64,000 bases of DNA from CAZWSX01 sp964636985 (GCA_964636985.1 CAZWSX010000003.1:1-64000); one strand, 5' to 3'; shown: positions 8,514-16,675, numbered from the stretch's first letter. Program-made: numbers and translations. The notes: generated from the sequence alone by a model not told the origin.

Positions 8514-9921
8514 CCTTCAGCGCAGCGATTTCTCCTTGCCTCGCAAGATCGCACGCTTCGGCGAGGACTTTGGCGGATTCTTGTGGGGCGTGGAAGCCCA
8601 TCGAGTTTTCGGCCGCGATGAAGTCGAGGCGCCACTGGGCTTGGCGTTGCAGTTCGAGGGCGGGCTTCAGCTGTTCTTCGGTGGCGCCGCGCTTTTTGGC
8701 GTCGGCGATGGCGTCGAACTGGTCGGTGAGGGCTTTGGCCGCGCGCTGGAGGAGTTGGAAGTTGCGGTCTTGGATGGCGTCGACGCGGGACTTGATTTCT
8801 TCTTCGGAGAAGTGGTGGCAGGTTTGGCAGGCGCGGTTGATATTGAGGAGCGGGCTGCGGACCCAGTGGTCGGAGACTTTCGTGGCGCCGTCGCGCTGGT
8901 AGGGCATGTGGCAATCGGCGCAGGAAACGCCCGAGCGTGCGTGGATGCCCTGGCTCCAGAGTTCGAACTCGGGGTGTTGGGCTTTCAGGACTTCTGCACC
9001 GGTTTCGGCGTGTTTGTAGTCGTAGAAGCGCTCGCCATCGGGGAATTTGCGTTCGTTCCAGTGTTGTTCGATTTGCTCGACGCGGAGGCCTTTGCTCCAG
9101 GGGAATTCGAGGGGCATTTTGCTGGAACAGTAGTACTCGACGTGGCATTGGCCGCAGACGAAGGAGCGCATCTCGGTGCGGGAGGCCATGCTGTTGGGAT
9201 CGTAGGGCTGCGCGCGATCCGTTTTTCGCCAGCGCTCGACCGATGGGAGATGCGGCAGGGGCGCGTCGCTGGTTGCCAAGGCGTGAATGGCATTGATGAA
9301 GCCGGGGCGGGTGACGCGGAGGGCCATGGTTGCCGGATCGTGGCAATCGACGCATGAGACGGGATGGGCGTGTCCCATGTCGTGGACGACTTTATCCAAC
9401 TCCTGATACGACATCTCGTATGTTTTTTGAAAGCCCGCTTGCGCATCGCCGTCTCCTAGCTTGCGATAGACGGGCATGATCGAGGCGTGGCAGTGGAGGC
9501 ACGAGCCCGTTTGCGGCTTGGTGAGGCGCTTGGTCAACTCCTGATCGTCGAGCATGTAGGCGTGGCCGCGGCGGTCGCGGTAGTCGATCGAAAAGGCGTA
9601 GCCCGCGAACATGCGCTTGAGCCAGGGGTCGCGCTCAATCTTCTCTTCGGGCATTGCTTCGCTGCCACCATGGCCGCCGAAGCGGGTCCGCGTGTTCAGC
9701 GAGGTCAGGCGATAGGAATCGTACTCGCGCGGCCAATTGATGCCCCACTTGGCGGGATCGGTGTCGTCTTCGCCGACTTCGACGAGGCGGACGAACGGCG
9801 TGCGCGCCTCCTGCTTGCGTTCGAAGATGTTCATCAACAAGCTGGTGGCCAGCACGGCGACGACCGCGGCAATCAACATCACGATCGCGTAGCCCACGTA
9901 CGGCCTAGTTTCGCGAGCCAT
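8485..9921 (-). CDS. nrfA: Ammonia-forming cytochrome c nitrite reductase, catalytic subunit
   Basis: 478 residues. Reduces nitrite to ammonium with six electrons in the periplasm. An N-terminal hydrophobic segment (about 11-30) is a signal or anchor. Five heme c sites: CxxCH at 141-145, 190-194, 256-260, 334-338 and 365-369. Conserved catalytic features are visible: CGQCHVEYY (Tyr 263) and the His of GIHARSG (327), with Arg in YRDRRG (115-118). The first (active-site) heme has CLHCH rather than the classical CxxCK, so the proximal ligand would be His. Its start overlaps the nrfH stop by 17 bases, so the two are translationally coupled. Confidence 0.93.
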   Translation of the reverse strand: MARETRPYVGYAIVMLIAAVVAVLATSLLMNIFERKQEARTPFVRLVEVGEDDTDPAKWGINWPREYDSYRLTSLNTRTRFGGHGGSEAMPEEKIERDPWLKRMFAGYAFSIDYRDRRGHAYMLDDQELTKRLTKPQTGSCLHCHASIMPVYRKLGDGDAQAGFQKTYEMSYQELDKVVHDMGHAHPVSCVDCHDPATMALRVTRPGFINAIHALATSDAPLPHLPSVERWRKTDRAQPYDPNSMASRTEMRSFVCGQCHVEYYCSSKMPLEFPWSKGLRVEQIEQHWNERKFPDGERFYDYKHAETGAEVLKAQHPEFELWSQGIHARSGVSCADCHMPYQRDGATKVSDHWVRSPLLNINRACQTCHHFSEEEIKSRVDAIQDRNFQLLQRAAKALTDQFDAIADAKKRGATEEQLKPALELQRQAQWRLDFIAAENSMGFHAPQESAKVLAEACDLARQGEIAALKVTSPPSPTP

Positions 9922-10507
9922 CGGCTTCGACCTTTCTTAGAAGTTCCTCTGTTTTTAAGAGCTGCGCCGCGACGGGTTCAAATTTACCGACGCCTACTGA
10001 GTCGCCATGCCCGACGGTGCGGTGGCAATGGATGCAATCGAGTTCTTCCTGGTCTGCTCGAATCGTCAGGATTTCGTGCACGAAATCGGCGTGGCAATGC
10101 AAACAGTTTTCCTGCACGACGTGGCGGCTGACCTCGCGCATGCGGATCGGCTCCGGGAAATCTTGCAAGGTAAAACCTTTGGAGTGCCAGAAACCGTTTT
10201 CGGCCTTGGTGTAGTACTTGCCGAGAAGATCGTGCGGCAGATGGCAATCGACGCACTTGGCGAAATTGTGATGGCTGGCCTTTTGCCACCCGTCGTATTG
10301 CGACTGCATGATGTGGCAGTTGACGCACGCCTTGGGGTTGGCGCTGAAGTACGAGAGGCCTTCCGCATAGTGAAATGTGAAGAGGCTTTGGCCGAGCGCG
10401 AGGCCGAGGAGCGCGGCGAGCACGATGCCGCCGAGCGTCATGCGTCCCCAAACTATCGTTTGGAAACGCGCGAAGAATGAATGGCGGGTTGGCTCAGTCG
10501 AATCCAT
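9905..10507 (-). CDS. nrfH: Cytochrome c nitrite reductase small subunit, quinol-oxidising tetraheme anchor
   Basis: 200 residues, NapC/NirT family. One transmembrane helix (about 22-42), then four CxxCH motifs at 61-65, 85-89, 135-139 and 158-162. The first is CVNCHIM; the Met two residues after the His matches the Met ligand of NrfH heme 1. It passes electrons from menaquinol to NrfA. First gene of the nrfHA pair; no nrf assembly genes (CcmF-like) are adjacent in view. Confidence 0.93.
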   Translation of the reverse strand: MDSTEPTRHSFFARFQTIVWGRMTLGGIVLAALLGLALGQSLFTFHYAEGLSYFSANPKACVNCHIMQSQYDGWQKASHHNFAKCVDCHLPHDLLGKYYTKAENGFWHSKGFTLQDFPEPIRMREVSRHVVQENCLHCHADFVHEILTIRADQEELDCIHCHRTVGHGDSVGVGKFEPVAAQLLKTEELLRKVEADGSRN

Positions 10508-10589
10508 AACGGCCGGCTTCGGTAGAGACCTCCGACTCTGTGGAAGCGAATAGTGTAACGAGTTGCTCGGAAAAGCAAAGGAAGGCGGA

Positions 10590-10663
10590 TGCTCAAGCTC
10601 CTGAACTCTTTGGCTGGTATGCGCCGGGTACGCTGCGGAAGCTGATCGCGGATCTCAAATGAG
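10590..10663 (+). pseudogene. Possible C-terminal gene remnant
   Basis: A short frame ending in TGA at 10661-10663 reads like a natural protein C-terminus (PELFGWYAPGTLRKLIADLK) and is followed at once by a terminator-like hairpin, but no start or upstream domain remains. Could be chance coding. Confidence 0.25.
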
Positions 10664-10697
10664 AAAGCCCTTCAACGAATGTGTTGAAGGGCCTTTT
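10664..10697. terminator. Intrinsic-terminator-like hairpin
   Basis: Arms GCCCTTCAAC and GTTGAAGGGC with a 6-base loop, followed by CTTTT on the plus strand and by TTTCTC on the minus strand. It lies downstream of the VOC-family gene (minus strand) and of the plus-strand remnant, and could serve either. Confidence 0.6.
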
Positions 10698-10722
10698 GCA
10701 TGAATCGATCCTGCTTGGCGGG

Positions 10723-10748
10723 CCGCACGCTCTGGCGAGCGCGGCTAC
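10723..10748 (+). repeat. Dispersed hairpin, stem variant (CGCTC/GAGCG)
   Basis: GCACGCTC, loop TGGC, GAGCGCGGCTAC. Both arms differ from the A and B types, yet pairing is kept. Downstream of the VOC gene. Confidence 0.8.
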
Positions 10749-10761
10749 AAGATTTTTGGTA

Positions 10762-11247
10762 CTAGCCGCGGATGGCTGCTTCGATTTTGGCGATGTCGAT
10801 TTTTTTCATGGTCATCATGGCTTCGAAGGCGCGCTGGGCGACGGCGGGGTCGGAGCCGGTGAAGGCATTCGTCAGAACCAGGGGCGTGATCTGCCAGGAG
10901 AGGCCCCATTTGTCTTTGCACCAGCCGCACATGCTCTCCTGGCCGCCATTGGCGACGATGGCGTTCCAGTAGCGATCGGTTTCGGCCTGGTCCTCGGTTG
11001 CGATCTGAAACGAGAAGGCTTCGCTTTGCTTGAAGTGAGATCCGCCGTTGAGCCCAATGCAGGGAATGCCCATCACGGTGAACTCGACTGTGAGCACATC
11101 CCCTTTCTTGCCGGAAGGGTTGTCGGCTGGTGCGCGATGGATCGCGCCAACCGATGAATTGGGGAAGGTCTTTGCATAAAACGGGGCGGCTTCTTCGGCG
11201 CCGTGGTCGTACCAGAGGCAAATTGTGTTTTTGGCAGGCTTGGACAT
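10762..11247 (-). CDS. VOC-family protein, PhnB-like (3-demethylubiquinone methyltransferase-like fold)
   Basis: 161 residues with the PhnB-type glyoxalase/dioxygenase-superfamily pattern: start phrase CLWYDHGAEEAA.FY, the IGLNGG strand and CGWCKDKWGLSWQ.TP near 105-120. Members of this family in planctomycetes occur next to YCII and DHFR-like genes; here those lie 19 kb away (29.4-31.2 kb). The family is often misnamed as a methyltransferase. Substrate unknown. Confidence 0.85.
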   Translation of the reverse strand: MSKPAKNTICLWYDHGAEEAAPFYAKTFPNSSVGAIHRAPADNPSGKKGDVLTVEFTVMGIPCIGLNGGSHFKQSEAFSFQIATEDQAETDRYWNAIVANGGQESMCGWCKDKWGLSWQITPLVLTNAFTGSDPAVAQRAFEAMMTMKKIDIAKIEAAIRG

Positions 11248-11465
11248 GGTGTTTCTCCTTTGGGATAAGCGATTTTACGCCAGCAGAACTGGCGCCACGG
11301 GCGTTCGATGGCCCCTGGAGTCAGTCGAATGGGATGCCTGGCAATCGACAGGTGACTCAAAATATTTTCTGGGCGATTTTATTGACGGCACAATGAGGGA
11401 AATTGCCTGCCGGTGGTTCGTCAAGCGCGTCCTGTCGGTCGATTTGGGGGCGGCACGACTTCGGC

Positions 11466-11692
11466 GCGGACAAGCTCAAGGCGACCCTAGCGCCAATGTT
11501 CTTTATCCACGGCGATGCCGACGGCGCACGGCTCGACCACATCGCGGAAATGTACCGCCTCAAAGGGGGCGAGATCCATGGCGACCTGCGGCCGCGGTCG
11601 GCGTCGCGATTGGCTATCTTGCCTGATACGACGCACGTCACGCTGACGGAGCGGCGGGAAATTATTGTGCCCATGATCAACAGCTTTTTTGG
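11466..11692 (+). pseudogene. Alpha/beta-hydrolase C-terminal fragment
   Basis: About 75 residues match the strongly conserved end of a family of alpha/beta hydrolases (FIHGDADGARLDHIAEM, then SRLAILPDTTHVTL with the catalytic-type Asp and His, then IVPMINSFF). The nucleophile-serine half is missing: the upstream sequence in this frame (from 11403) is not hydrolase-like. Hence a truncated, probably dead gene. Confidence 0.65.
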
Positions 11693-11702
11693 ATGCGAAG
11701 CC

Positions 11703-11728
11703 GTAGCTGCGTTCGTCAGAACGCGGAG
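11703..11728 (-). repeat. Dispersed hairpin, A type
   Basis: GTAGCTGCGTTCGTCAGAAC then GCGGA, inverse orientation, just after the hydrolase fragment. Confidence 0.8.
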
Positions 11729-11776
11729 AGTTGACGCCGCTTAGACTAGAATGGTCGAATCACACCACCCCAACTT

Positions 11777-11808
11777 GCACTTCCCGCACTCTTGGCGAGT
11801 GCAGCTAC
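11777..11808 (+). repeat. Dispersed hairpin, B type
   Basis: CACTTCCCGCACTC, loop TTGGC, GAGTGCAGCTAC; the left flank CACTTCC is the same one seen with A-type copies at 2191 and 3352. Confidence 0.85.
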
Positions 11809-11853
11809 GGGAAGCTCCCACTCGCCGCCAAACTCTTAAGCACAAAAAGCAAC

Positions 11854-12669
11854 ATGAAACCGAGCATCTTCTTCTTCCTGTTCCTCTCACTGTTTTGCGG
11901 TCGCGCTTTCGCGGAGCTTTCGTTTCCTGGCGAGACGATGGATGAGTGGCATGGGTTCAAGCGGCATAAGTTTAAGGTCGATGGGTGCGATGCGTGGGTT
12001 GTTGAGCCGAAGACTGCCTTGGCCGGGAATCCCTGGTCGTGGTGCATGGAATTTCCTGATGCGTTCACCGAGCGGTGCGCGGCGCCGGCATTGTTGGAAG
12101 CTGGCTTTCACCACGCGCATATCGTTGTCGGCAACACCTACGGTTGCCCGGAGGCGGTGAAGCATTTCAAGGCGTTTCACGACGTTCTGGTCGAACATGG
12201 ATTGGCGAAACGGGCCGCGCTGATCGGGCTGAGCCGCGGCGGCATGTATGCGTATCGGATGGCCTCGGAGCATCCAGATTGTGTGGCCGTCGTCTACGGC
12301 GACGCGCCGATGTGCGACATCCGCGTCGGTCTCGGCGGCAACGGTTATGGCAAAGGGAACCCGGCCGAATGGGCTGTTTTGAAGAAGGCCTACGGCTTCA
12401 AAGACGATGCCGAGGCGCTCGCGTATCGGGGCAACCCGATCGATACGCTCGAGACGCTGGCCAAGGCGAAGGTGGCGATCATCCACGTCGTCGGCGATGC
12501 CGATGACATCGTGCTGGCGGAGAAGAACTCGGACGCGATCGAGAAGCGTTACAAAGAACTCAAAGGTGAGGTTGAGGTCATTCACAAACCGGGCGTCGGG
12601 CATCACCCGCACGGACTCGATGATCCCAAGCCGGTGGTCGATTTCATTTTGAAGCATGCGCGTTCGTGA
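11854..12669 (+). CDS. Secreted alpha/beta hydrolase
   Basis: 271 residues. ATG at 11854 starts a clear signal peptide (FFFLFLSLFCGRAFA). An upstream frame extends through a dispersed repeat and is rejected. Alpha/beta-hydrolase features: nucleophile elbow GLSRGG, Asp in VVGDADDIV and His in GVGHHPHG. Prolyl-oligopeptidase-like fold; possible esterase or peptidase acting in the periplasm. It resembles the secreted hydrolase at 22746-23684 in layout. Substrate unknown. Confidence 0.8.
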   Translation: MKPSIFFFLFLSLFCGRAFAELSFPGETMDEWHGFKRHKFKVDGCDAWVVEPKTALAGNPWSWCMEFPDAFTERCAAPALLEAGFHHAHIVVGNTYGCPEAVKHFKAFHDVLVEHGLAKRAALIGLSRGGMYAYRMASEHPDCVAVVYGDAPMCDIRVGLGGNGYGKGNPAEWAVLKKAYGFKDDAEALAYRGNPIDTLETLAKAKVAIIHVVGDADDIVLAEKNSDAIEKRYKELKGEVEVIHKPGVGHHPHGLDDPKPVVDFILKHARS

Positions 12670-12700
12670 TGCGGACGCGTTGCCCCCCCCCATCGCTTCT

Positions 12701-12724
12701 CCGCGTTCTGGTGAACGCGGCTAC
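12701..12724 (+). repeat. Dispersed hairpin, A type
   Basis: CCGCGTTC, loop TGGT, GAACGCGGCTAC, 14 bases before the start of the methyltransferase gene. A run of nine C lies just upstream (12683-12691). Confidence 0.8.
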
Positions 12725-12738
12725 TTCAAGGAAGAATC

Positions 12739-13335
12739 ATGCCCGAACAGCCGAGTTGGAACGATCACTATCGCAATGGCCACATGCCTTGGGACACGGG
12801 GCATCCTTCCTTTGAGTTGCAGCGAGTCTTAAGCGCTAACACGATTCGGCCGTGCCGCGCGATTGAGATCGGCTGTGGCACGGGGACCAATTGTGTCTGG
12901 CTGGCGCAGCAGGGTTTCGACGTGACGGGCGTCGACGTCGCTTCGCTCGCGATCGAGCAGGCAGAAAAGCGCGCTCGGGCTGCTGGTGTAGAGGTGCATT
13001 TCGAAGTTGCGGATGTGCTCCAGTTGCCCGACCTGGGCGAGCCGTTTGGATTCTTTTTTGATCGCGGTTGTTATCACGCCGTTCGCCGCAGTGCACCGCG
13101 AGACTACGCGCCGGCGGTGGCGAGGTTGCTGGCGCCGGGTGCGCGGGGCTTGATTCTGGCCGGCAATGCGAAGGAGCCGCACACGCCTGGGCCGCCTGTG
13201 GTGACGGAAGAAGAGATGCGCAGCGAACTCGGGCTGGCGTTTAAGATTCTCGACTTGCGCGAGTTCCGGTTCGATGAAGCGCCAGGTGTGCCGGCACAGT
13301 TTCTGGCTTGGTCTTGTTTGGTCGAGAAGCGGTAG
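12739..13335 (+). CDS. Class I SAM-dependent methyltransferase (thiopurine-methyltransferase-like)
   Basis: 198 residues. Motif I AIEIGCGTGTN at about 42-52 binds S-adenosylmethionine; the acidic VTGVDVA follows as motif II. The start (W..HY..GHMPWDTG) and the FFFDRGCYHAV segment are typical of the TPMT/tellurite-resistance-like group, which methylate thiols, selenium or tellurium oxyanions, or unknown small molecules. Cytoplasmic. Substrate not predictable here. Confidence 0.85.
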   Translation: MPEQPSWNDHYRNGHMPWDTGHPSFELQRVLSANTIRPCRAIEIGCGTGTNCVWLAQQGFDVTGVDVASLAIEQAEKRARAAGVEVHFEVADVLQLPDLGEPFGFFFDRGCYHAVRRSAPRDYAPAVARLLAPGARGLILAGNAKEPHTPGPPVVTEEEMRSELGLAFKILDLREFRFDEAPGVPAQFLAWSCLVEKR

Positions 13336-13340
13336 AAGTT

Positions 13341-13367
13341 GTAGCCGTGTTCGCCAGAACGCGGGGC
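13341..13367 (-). repeat. Dispersed hairpin, A type
   Basis: GTAGCCGTGTTCGCCAGAAC then GCGGGG; begins five bases after the methyltransferase stop. Confidence 0.75.
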
Positions 13368-13395
13368 CTTCGCAACGTTGGTTTCTTGCGGGGCC

Positions 13396-13421
13396 TCCGC
13401 ACTCTTGGCGAGTGCGGCTAC
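13396..13421 (+). repeat. Dispersed hairpin, B type; supplies a stop codon
   Basis: CCGCACTC, loop TTGGC, GAGTGCGGCTAC. Bases 13418-13420 (CTA) are the TAG stop of the amidohydrolase gene on the minus strand. Confidence 0.85.
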
Positions 13422-14665
13422 ATAGGGCGTTTGTGGAACTCGCCGTCTTTCATCACGGCTAGGATATTCCTTCGCTCGACGAGCAGCTTGGGGTTCGCCA
13501 GTGGGTCGCCTTGGACCAGCAAGATATCCGCGAGGTAGCCGGGGCGGAGTTGGCCCAACTCATCGCCCATATCCATCCCTGCGCCGCCGTGTTTGGTCAT
13601 GCTTTGGAGGGCTTCCATGGGGGTGAAGCCGCAGAAGCGGATCAGGTGGTCAAGGTCGAGAGCATTATCGCCGTGCGGCGTGAGCGAGAAGCCGTAGTCG
13701 CCGCCGCCGAGAATGCGGACGCCGCGCTTTTTGAGTTCTTGCAGACCGGCCGCGGCTCCGGCGAGTTCTTCGCGGAAGCCGTACTTTTGGATTTGCTCTT
13801 CGGTGAACGCGCCGTGGCCTCCTTCGGACGCCGTCGCGGTGAAGCCGATGTTGGGGCTGACGAAGATCCAGTCCTTGGCCGACTCGAGCAGGTCGAGCGC
13901 CTCTTCGTCGGCGAAGTTGGCGTGGTAGACCATCTTCACGCCGTACTTCACGCACAGCTTCACCGCACCGGCGCTGCGGGCGTGAGCGCTCATTCGCTTA
14001 CCGTGCGCGTGGACGACGTCGGCCGCGGCGGCGACTTCCGCTTCGCTCATGACGGTCGAATGCGACGGCGCGTGCGGGACGAAGGTGTCGCCACTGATGA
14101 CAAGCTTGACGATGTCGACCCCTTCGCGAATCAGCTCGCGGGCGACGCGGCGGTAGTTCTCCGGGCCGTCGATCACGATGGCCATCGACGAGACGTCGGG
14201 CATGTGGAGGGTCCGCATGTCGCCGAGACCCGAGGTAACCGTGAGCCACGGCGTGGCGGCCAGGAGCCGTGGCCCGGGGATTTTGCCCGCGTTGATCTCG
14301 TTGCGAATCACGATATCGGTCCGCGGCTTGGCGGCCGCCGCGCTGATGCAGCTGGTGATGCCGCAATCGAGGTAGAGCCGCGCGTTGTGCATGGCGATGA
14401 GCGTCGTTTCCTCGGGCGGAATCGCGCCGATCTCCGTCAGCGTCGCCGCGTTGTTGATGCTGAGATGAGCGTGCGACTCGATCAGCCCGGGCATGAGCGT
14501 CGCCGTTCCTCCGCCGTCGATCAGATCGACGCCATCACGGGCGAGCGACTTTTCACCTCGGCCGATGGCCGCGATGCGGTTGCCTTCGACGAGGAGTTCA
14601 CCGTCGAAAGGGTCGTCGCCAGAGCAGTCGAGGATGCGGACGCGGGTGAAGAGGGTTTTGGACAT
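13418..14665 (-). CDS. Amidohydrolase-superfamily protein (imidazolonepropionase/prolidase-like)
   Basis: 415 residues from ATG at 14665. A longer frame to 14743 reads through a B-type repeat (RTLRECGYEA) and is rejected. Metal-dependent TIM-barrel hydrolase: HxH in GLIESHAHLS, later His residues in MSAHARSAGAVK and MVYHANFAD, and the DxG region GGGDYGFSLTPHG. C-terminal GYLADILLVQGDPLANP closes the beta-sandwich domain typical of the superfamily. Such proteins cleave cyclic amides or Xaa-Pro-type peptides. No signal peptide is seen. Substrate unknown. Confidence 0.88.
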   Translation of the reverse strand: MSKTLFTRVRILDCSGDDPFDGELLVEGNRIAAIGRGEKSLARDGVDLIDGGGTATLMPGLIESHAHLSINNAATLTEIGAIPPEETTLIAMHNARLYLDCGITSCISAAAAKPRTDIVIRNEINAGKIPGPRLLAATPWLTVTSGLGDMRTLHMPDVSSMAIVIDGPENYRRVARELIREGVDIVKLVISGDTFVPHAPSHSTVMSEAEVAAAADVVHAHGKRMSAHARSAGAVKLCVKYGVKMVYHANFADEEALDLLESAKDWIFVSPNIGFTATASEGGHGAFTEEQIQKYGFREELAGAAAGLQELKKRGVRILGGGDYGFSLTPHGDNALDLDHLIRFCGFTPMEALQSMTKHGGAGMDMGDELGQLRPGYLADILLVQGDPLANPKLLVERRNILAVMKDGEFHKRPM

Positions 14666-14674
14666 AGCGGCCTC

Positions 14675-14700
14675 GTAGCCGCACTCGCGAAGAGTGCGGA
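14675..14700 (-). repeat. Dispersed hairpin, B type
   Basis: GTAGCCGCACTCGCGAAGAG then TGCGG, nine bases upstream of the amidohydrolase start codon. Confidence 0.8.
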
Positions 14701-14790
14701 AAGTGGGGAGGTTGCGACCGAGTGATTCGACCTTTTTATCCACGCCGCGTCAACATTCCGAGCCGAAACCCGGCACGGTAGAATCGGGGC

Positions 14791-15018
14791 ATGGATGACC
14801 AGAACCCCTACGAATCTCCCGGCGATACAGGGCGCCAGCGGCAGAATGCCTTTGCTTTTCCTTTGGGAGGGACACAGTTGTTTTGGGTGGTGCTTGCCGT
14901 CTTAGCTGCCGTCGTCGTGTTGTGCGATGCGCTGGTCGTGGAAAAGCTCAAGTGGGAAAGCCGAACGAAACGCGAGCGCGAGCAGAACGCCGCCCCAATC
15001 GTTAGTGAGTCGAAGTGA
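14791..15018 (+). CDS. Small single-pass membrane protein with NPYESP start
   Basis: 75 residues: MDDQNPYESP start, a motif seen at the N-terminus of many small planctomycete membrane proteins, one hydrophobic helix (about 30-48) and a charged C-terminal tail. Divergent from the amidohydrolase. Function unknown. Confidence 0.65.
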   Translation: MDDQNPYESPGDTGRQRQNAFAFPLGGTQLFWVVLAVLAAVVVLCDALVVEKLKWESRTKREREQNAAPIVSESK

Positions 15019-15021
15019 ACT

Positions 15022-15048
15022 ACTTCCGCGTTCTGGCGAACGCAGCTA
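15022..15048 (+). repeat. Dispersed hairpin, A type
   Basis: TTCCGCGTTC, loop TGGC, GAACGCAGCTAG, between the small membrane protein and the convergent aldolase gene. Confidence 0.8.
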
Positions 15049-15056
15049 GATGCTCT

Positions 15057-15809
15057 TCAACTCTTGAGATCGCTAAGGAGCTTCTTGGCCGCGACGCCCA
15101 GCAGGAGCGTGTCGACGCCAGCGACGATCAGTGAGTAGCCACGTTCCATCATCGGCTTGACCGAATTGGCTGTCACGCCGAAGTAGCCTAGCGGCATTTT
15201 GGCTGCCTGGCAGGTGCGGGTGATGTGGTCGATCGCTTGGACGACCGACGGGTGATCGAGCTTGCCGGTGTGGCCGAGGCTGGCGCTCAGGTCGTAGGGG
15301 CCGAGGAGAATCGCATCGACGCCGGGGACCTGCACGATCGCTTCGATGTTCTCGGCCGCGAGGGCGTGTTCGGCCTGGACGATGACGGCGACCTGTTCGT
15401 TGGCGGTGTCCATATACTCCTGGAAGCGAAGGCCGTAGCCGTGTGCTCGGGCGAGGCCGACTCCGCGACCGCCTGCCGGAGCGTAGCGGGCGAAGCGGAC
15501 GACGTCCTTGGATTGCTGCGGCGTATTGACCTGCGGGACGATGATTCCGCCTGCCCCGAGGTCGAGGACCTTCTTGATGGCGACTTCATCGGCGGCGGGG
15601 ACGCGAACCATGCACGGAGTCCGCTGGTCGGCCGCCATGAGAATGCCGAGGATGTCGCCGGTATCGAGGGCCCCGTGTTCGCCATCGACGAAGAGCCAGT
15701 CGAAGCCGACGTCGGCCAGCAACTCTGCCGTCGCCGGACAAGCGAGCGTGACCATCGTGCCGAGGAGCCGATCACCACGTTTAAGCCGGGAGCGGAAGTC
15801 GGAAGGCAT
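15057..15809 (-). CDS. HpcH/HpaI-family aldolase (2,4-dihydroxyhept-2-enedioate aldolase-like)
   Basis: 250 residues from ATG at 15809 (MPSDFRSRLKRGD), the normal family start and length. TIM-barrel class II pyruvate aldolase: FVDGEHGALD near 45-54, GGIIVPQVN near 100, the GGRGVGLARAHGYG loop, and GPYDLSASLG with metal-binding Asp. Cleaves 2-keto-3-hydroxy acids to pyruvate plus an aldehyde; the physiological substrate is unknown. The 5' 25 bases of the gene and its upstream region are duplicated 700 bases away (16481-16590). Confidence 0.9.
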   Translation of the reverse strand: MPSDFRSRLKRGDRLLGTMVTLACPATAELLADVGFDWLFVDGEHGALDTGDILGILMAADQRTPCMVRVPAADEVAIKKVLDLGAGGIIVPQVNTPQQSKDVVRFARYAPAGGRGVGLARAHGYGLRFQEYMDTANEQVAVIVQAEHALAAENIEAIVQVPGVDAILLGPYDLSASLGHTGKLDHPSVVQAIDHITRTCQAAKMPLGYFGVTANSVKPMMERGYSLIVAGVDTLLLGVAAKKLLSDLKS

Positions 15810-15894
15810 GAGGGCGAGTCCGGAGAGAGGAGGAGGGGAATTCACCACGGAGAGACGGAGGGCACGGAGAGGGGCGATTTGAGATCTTAGCAGA
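15783..15894. repeat. Segmental duplication, copy 1 (aldolase 5' end and upstream)
   Basis: Shares near-identical sequence with 16481-16590: TAAGCCGGGAGCG.AAGTCGG, GGCATGAGGGCGAGTCCGGA, GGAGGAGGGGAATTCACCAC, then a CACGGAG repeat (15840-15875) and CATAGCAGA/CTTAGCAGA. Copy 1 covers the aldolase start codon. Confidence 0.85.
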
Positions 15895-15903
15895 CTAGCC
15901 CGG

Positions 15904-16494
15904 CTACTTGGAGAGAATGCTTAGCATGTGATTCACCGCTGATCTCATCGAACCACGGAGAATTTGAAACTCGAAGCCATCGGCGACGCATTCGAATGTT
16001 GAATCGTGGAAGGCAAATACAAAATGCCGGAGACCTTCAAAGAAGTGATCGCGGTTGTGGCGGGGATGAACTGAGTTCATACGTTCGAGCTTACGAATCC
16101 AGGAGGAATTGTGGACTTCGAAAGCGGCATAGGGATGAAGCCCGCGGGGTGCTAGTGGATGGCCAGCAAATGCCTCGTCGTTGGGCGGACCGAACAGATG
16201 CGCCGATGGCAGTTTGAAGCGAATGCATGCCACGGCCATGCCCTCGGATTCGGGAGTAACCATCTTGACGTAGGTGCCATCCCAAGCGGGATCGGCTTCG
16301 GAAACGAGATAACCGAGAATGAGGTGATGCTCGTCGCACAGGAGCATCGGAAGTGGCGCGCCGATGTCGGGCTTCGGCGCGTTTTGTAGTTCTACGACGG
16401 TGTCTAGTGAGTCAACCTCATACACAGGGACAGACTCCGTCGCGTCTACTGATACTTCTTGGGACTGGCCGATCACGACGTCTAAGCCGGGCAC
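15904..16494 (-). CDS. Hypothetical protein
   Basis: About 196 residues if it starts at GTG 16494, or 190 from GTG 16476. The frame extends further upstream only through the duplicated aldolase 5' segment and a CACGGAG repeat, so the longer version is rejected. No known domain recognised; the middle is rich in Pro and His (HLFGPPNDEAFAGHPLAPRG) and the C-terminus has a hydrophobic strand (HFVFAFHDSTFECVADGF). No signal peptide or helix. The neighbour upstream (16676-17725) is also hypothetical and on the same strand. Confidence 0.6.
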   Translation of the reverse strand: MPGLDVVIGQSQEVSVDATESVPVYEVDSLDTVVELQNAPKPDIGAPLPMLLCDEHHLILGYLVSEADPAWDGTYVKMVTPESEGMAVACIRFKLPSAHLFGPPNDEAFAGHPLAPRGLHPYAAFEVHNSSWIRKLERMNSVHPRHNRDHFFEGLRHFVFAFHDSTFECVADGFEFQILRGSMRSAVNHMLSILSK

Positions 16495-16590
16495 GAAAGT
16501 CGGAAGGCATGAGGGCGAGTCCGGAGAGGAGGAGGGGAATTCACCACGGAGGGCACGGAGCGGAGATAGGAAATTGGGATCATAGCAGAT
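16481..16590. repeat. Segmental duplication, copy 2
   Basis: Partner of 15783-15894. It contains a truncated copy of the aldolase start (codes MPSDFRARLRRRDR in the aldolase frame before diverging) and supplies the leader of the hypothetical gene at 15904-16494. A CACGGAG-type repeat (16539-16563) is inside. Confidence 0.85.
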
Positions 16591-16675
16591 GGGCGAGGGA
16601 CGGTTAGGTTTGAGGGGACCTCGTACCCCCAATCCTCGCTGTGCTCTGGCGAACTTAAGGCCCACCAATTCGGAT

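Noticed and set aside
13511..14725. A 404-codon plus-strand frame opposite the amidohydrolase
   Set aside because: Antisense shadow; Arg/Val/Asp-rich translation, no homologous motif, and it reads through a dispersed hairpin.
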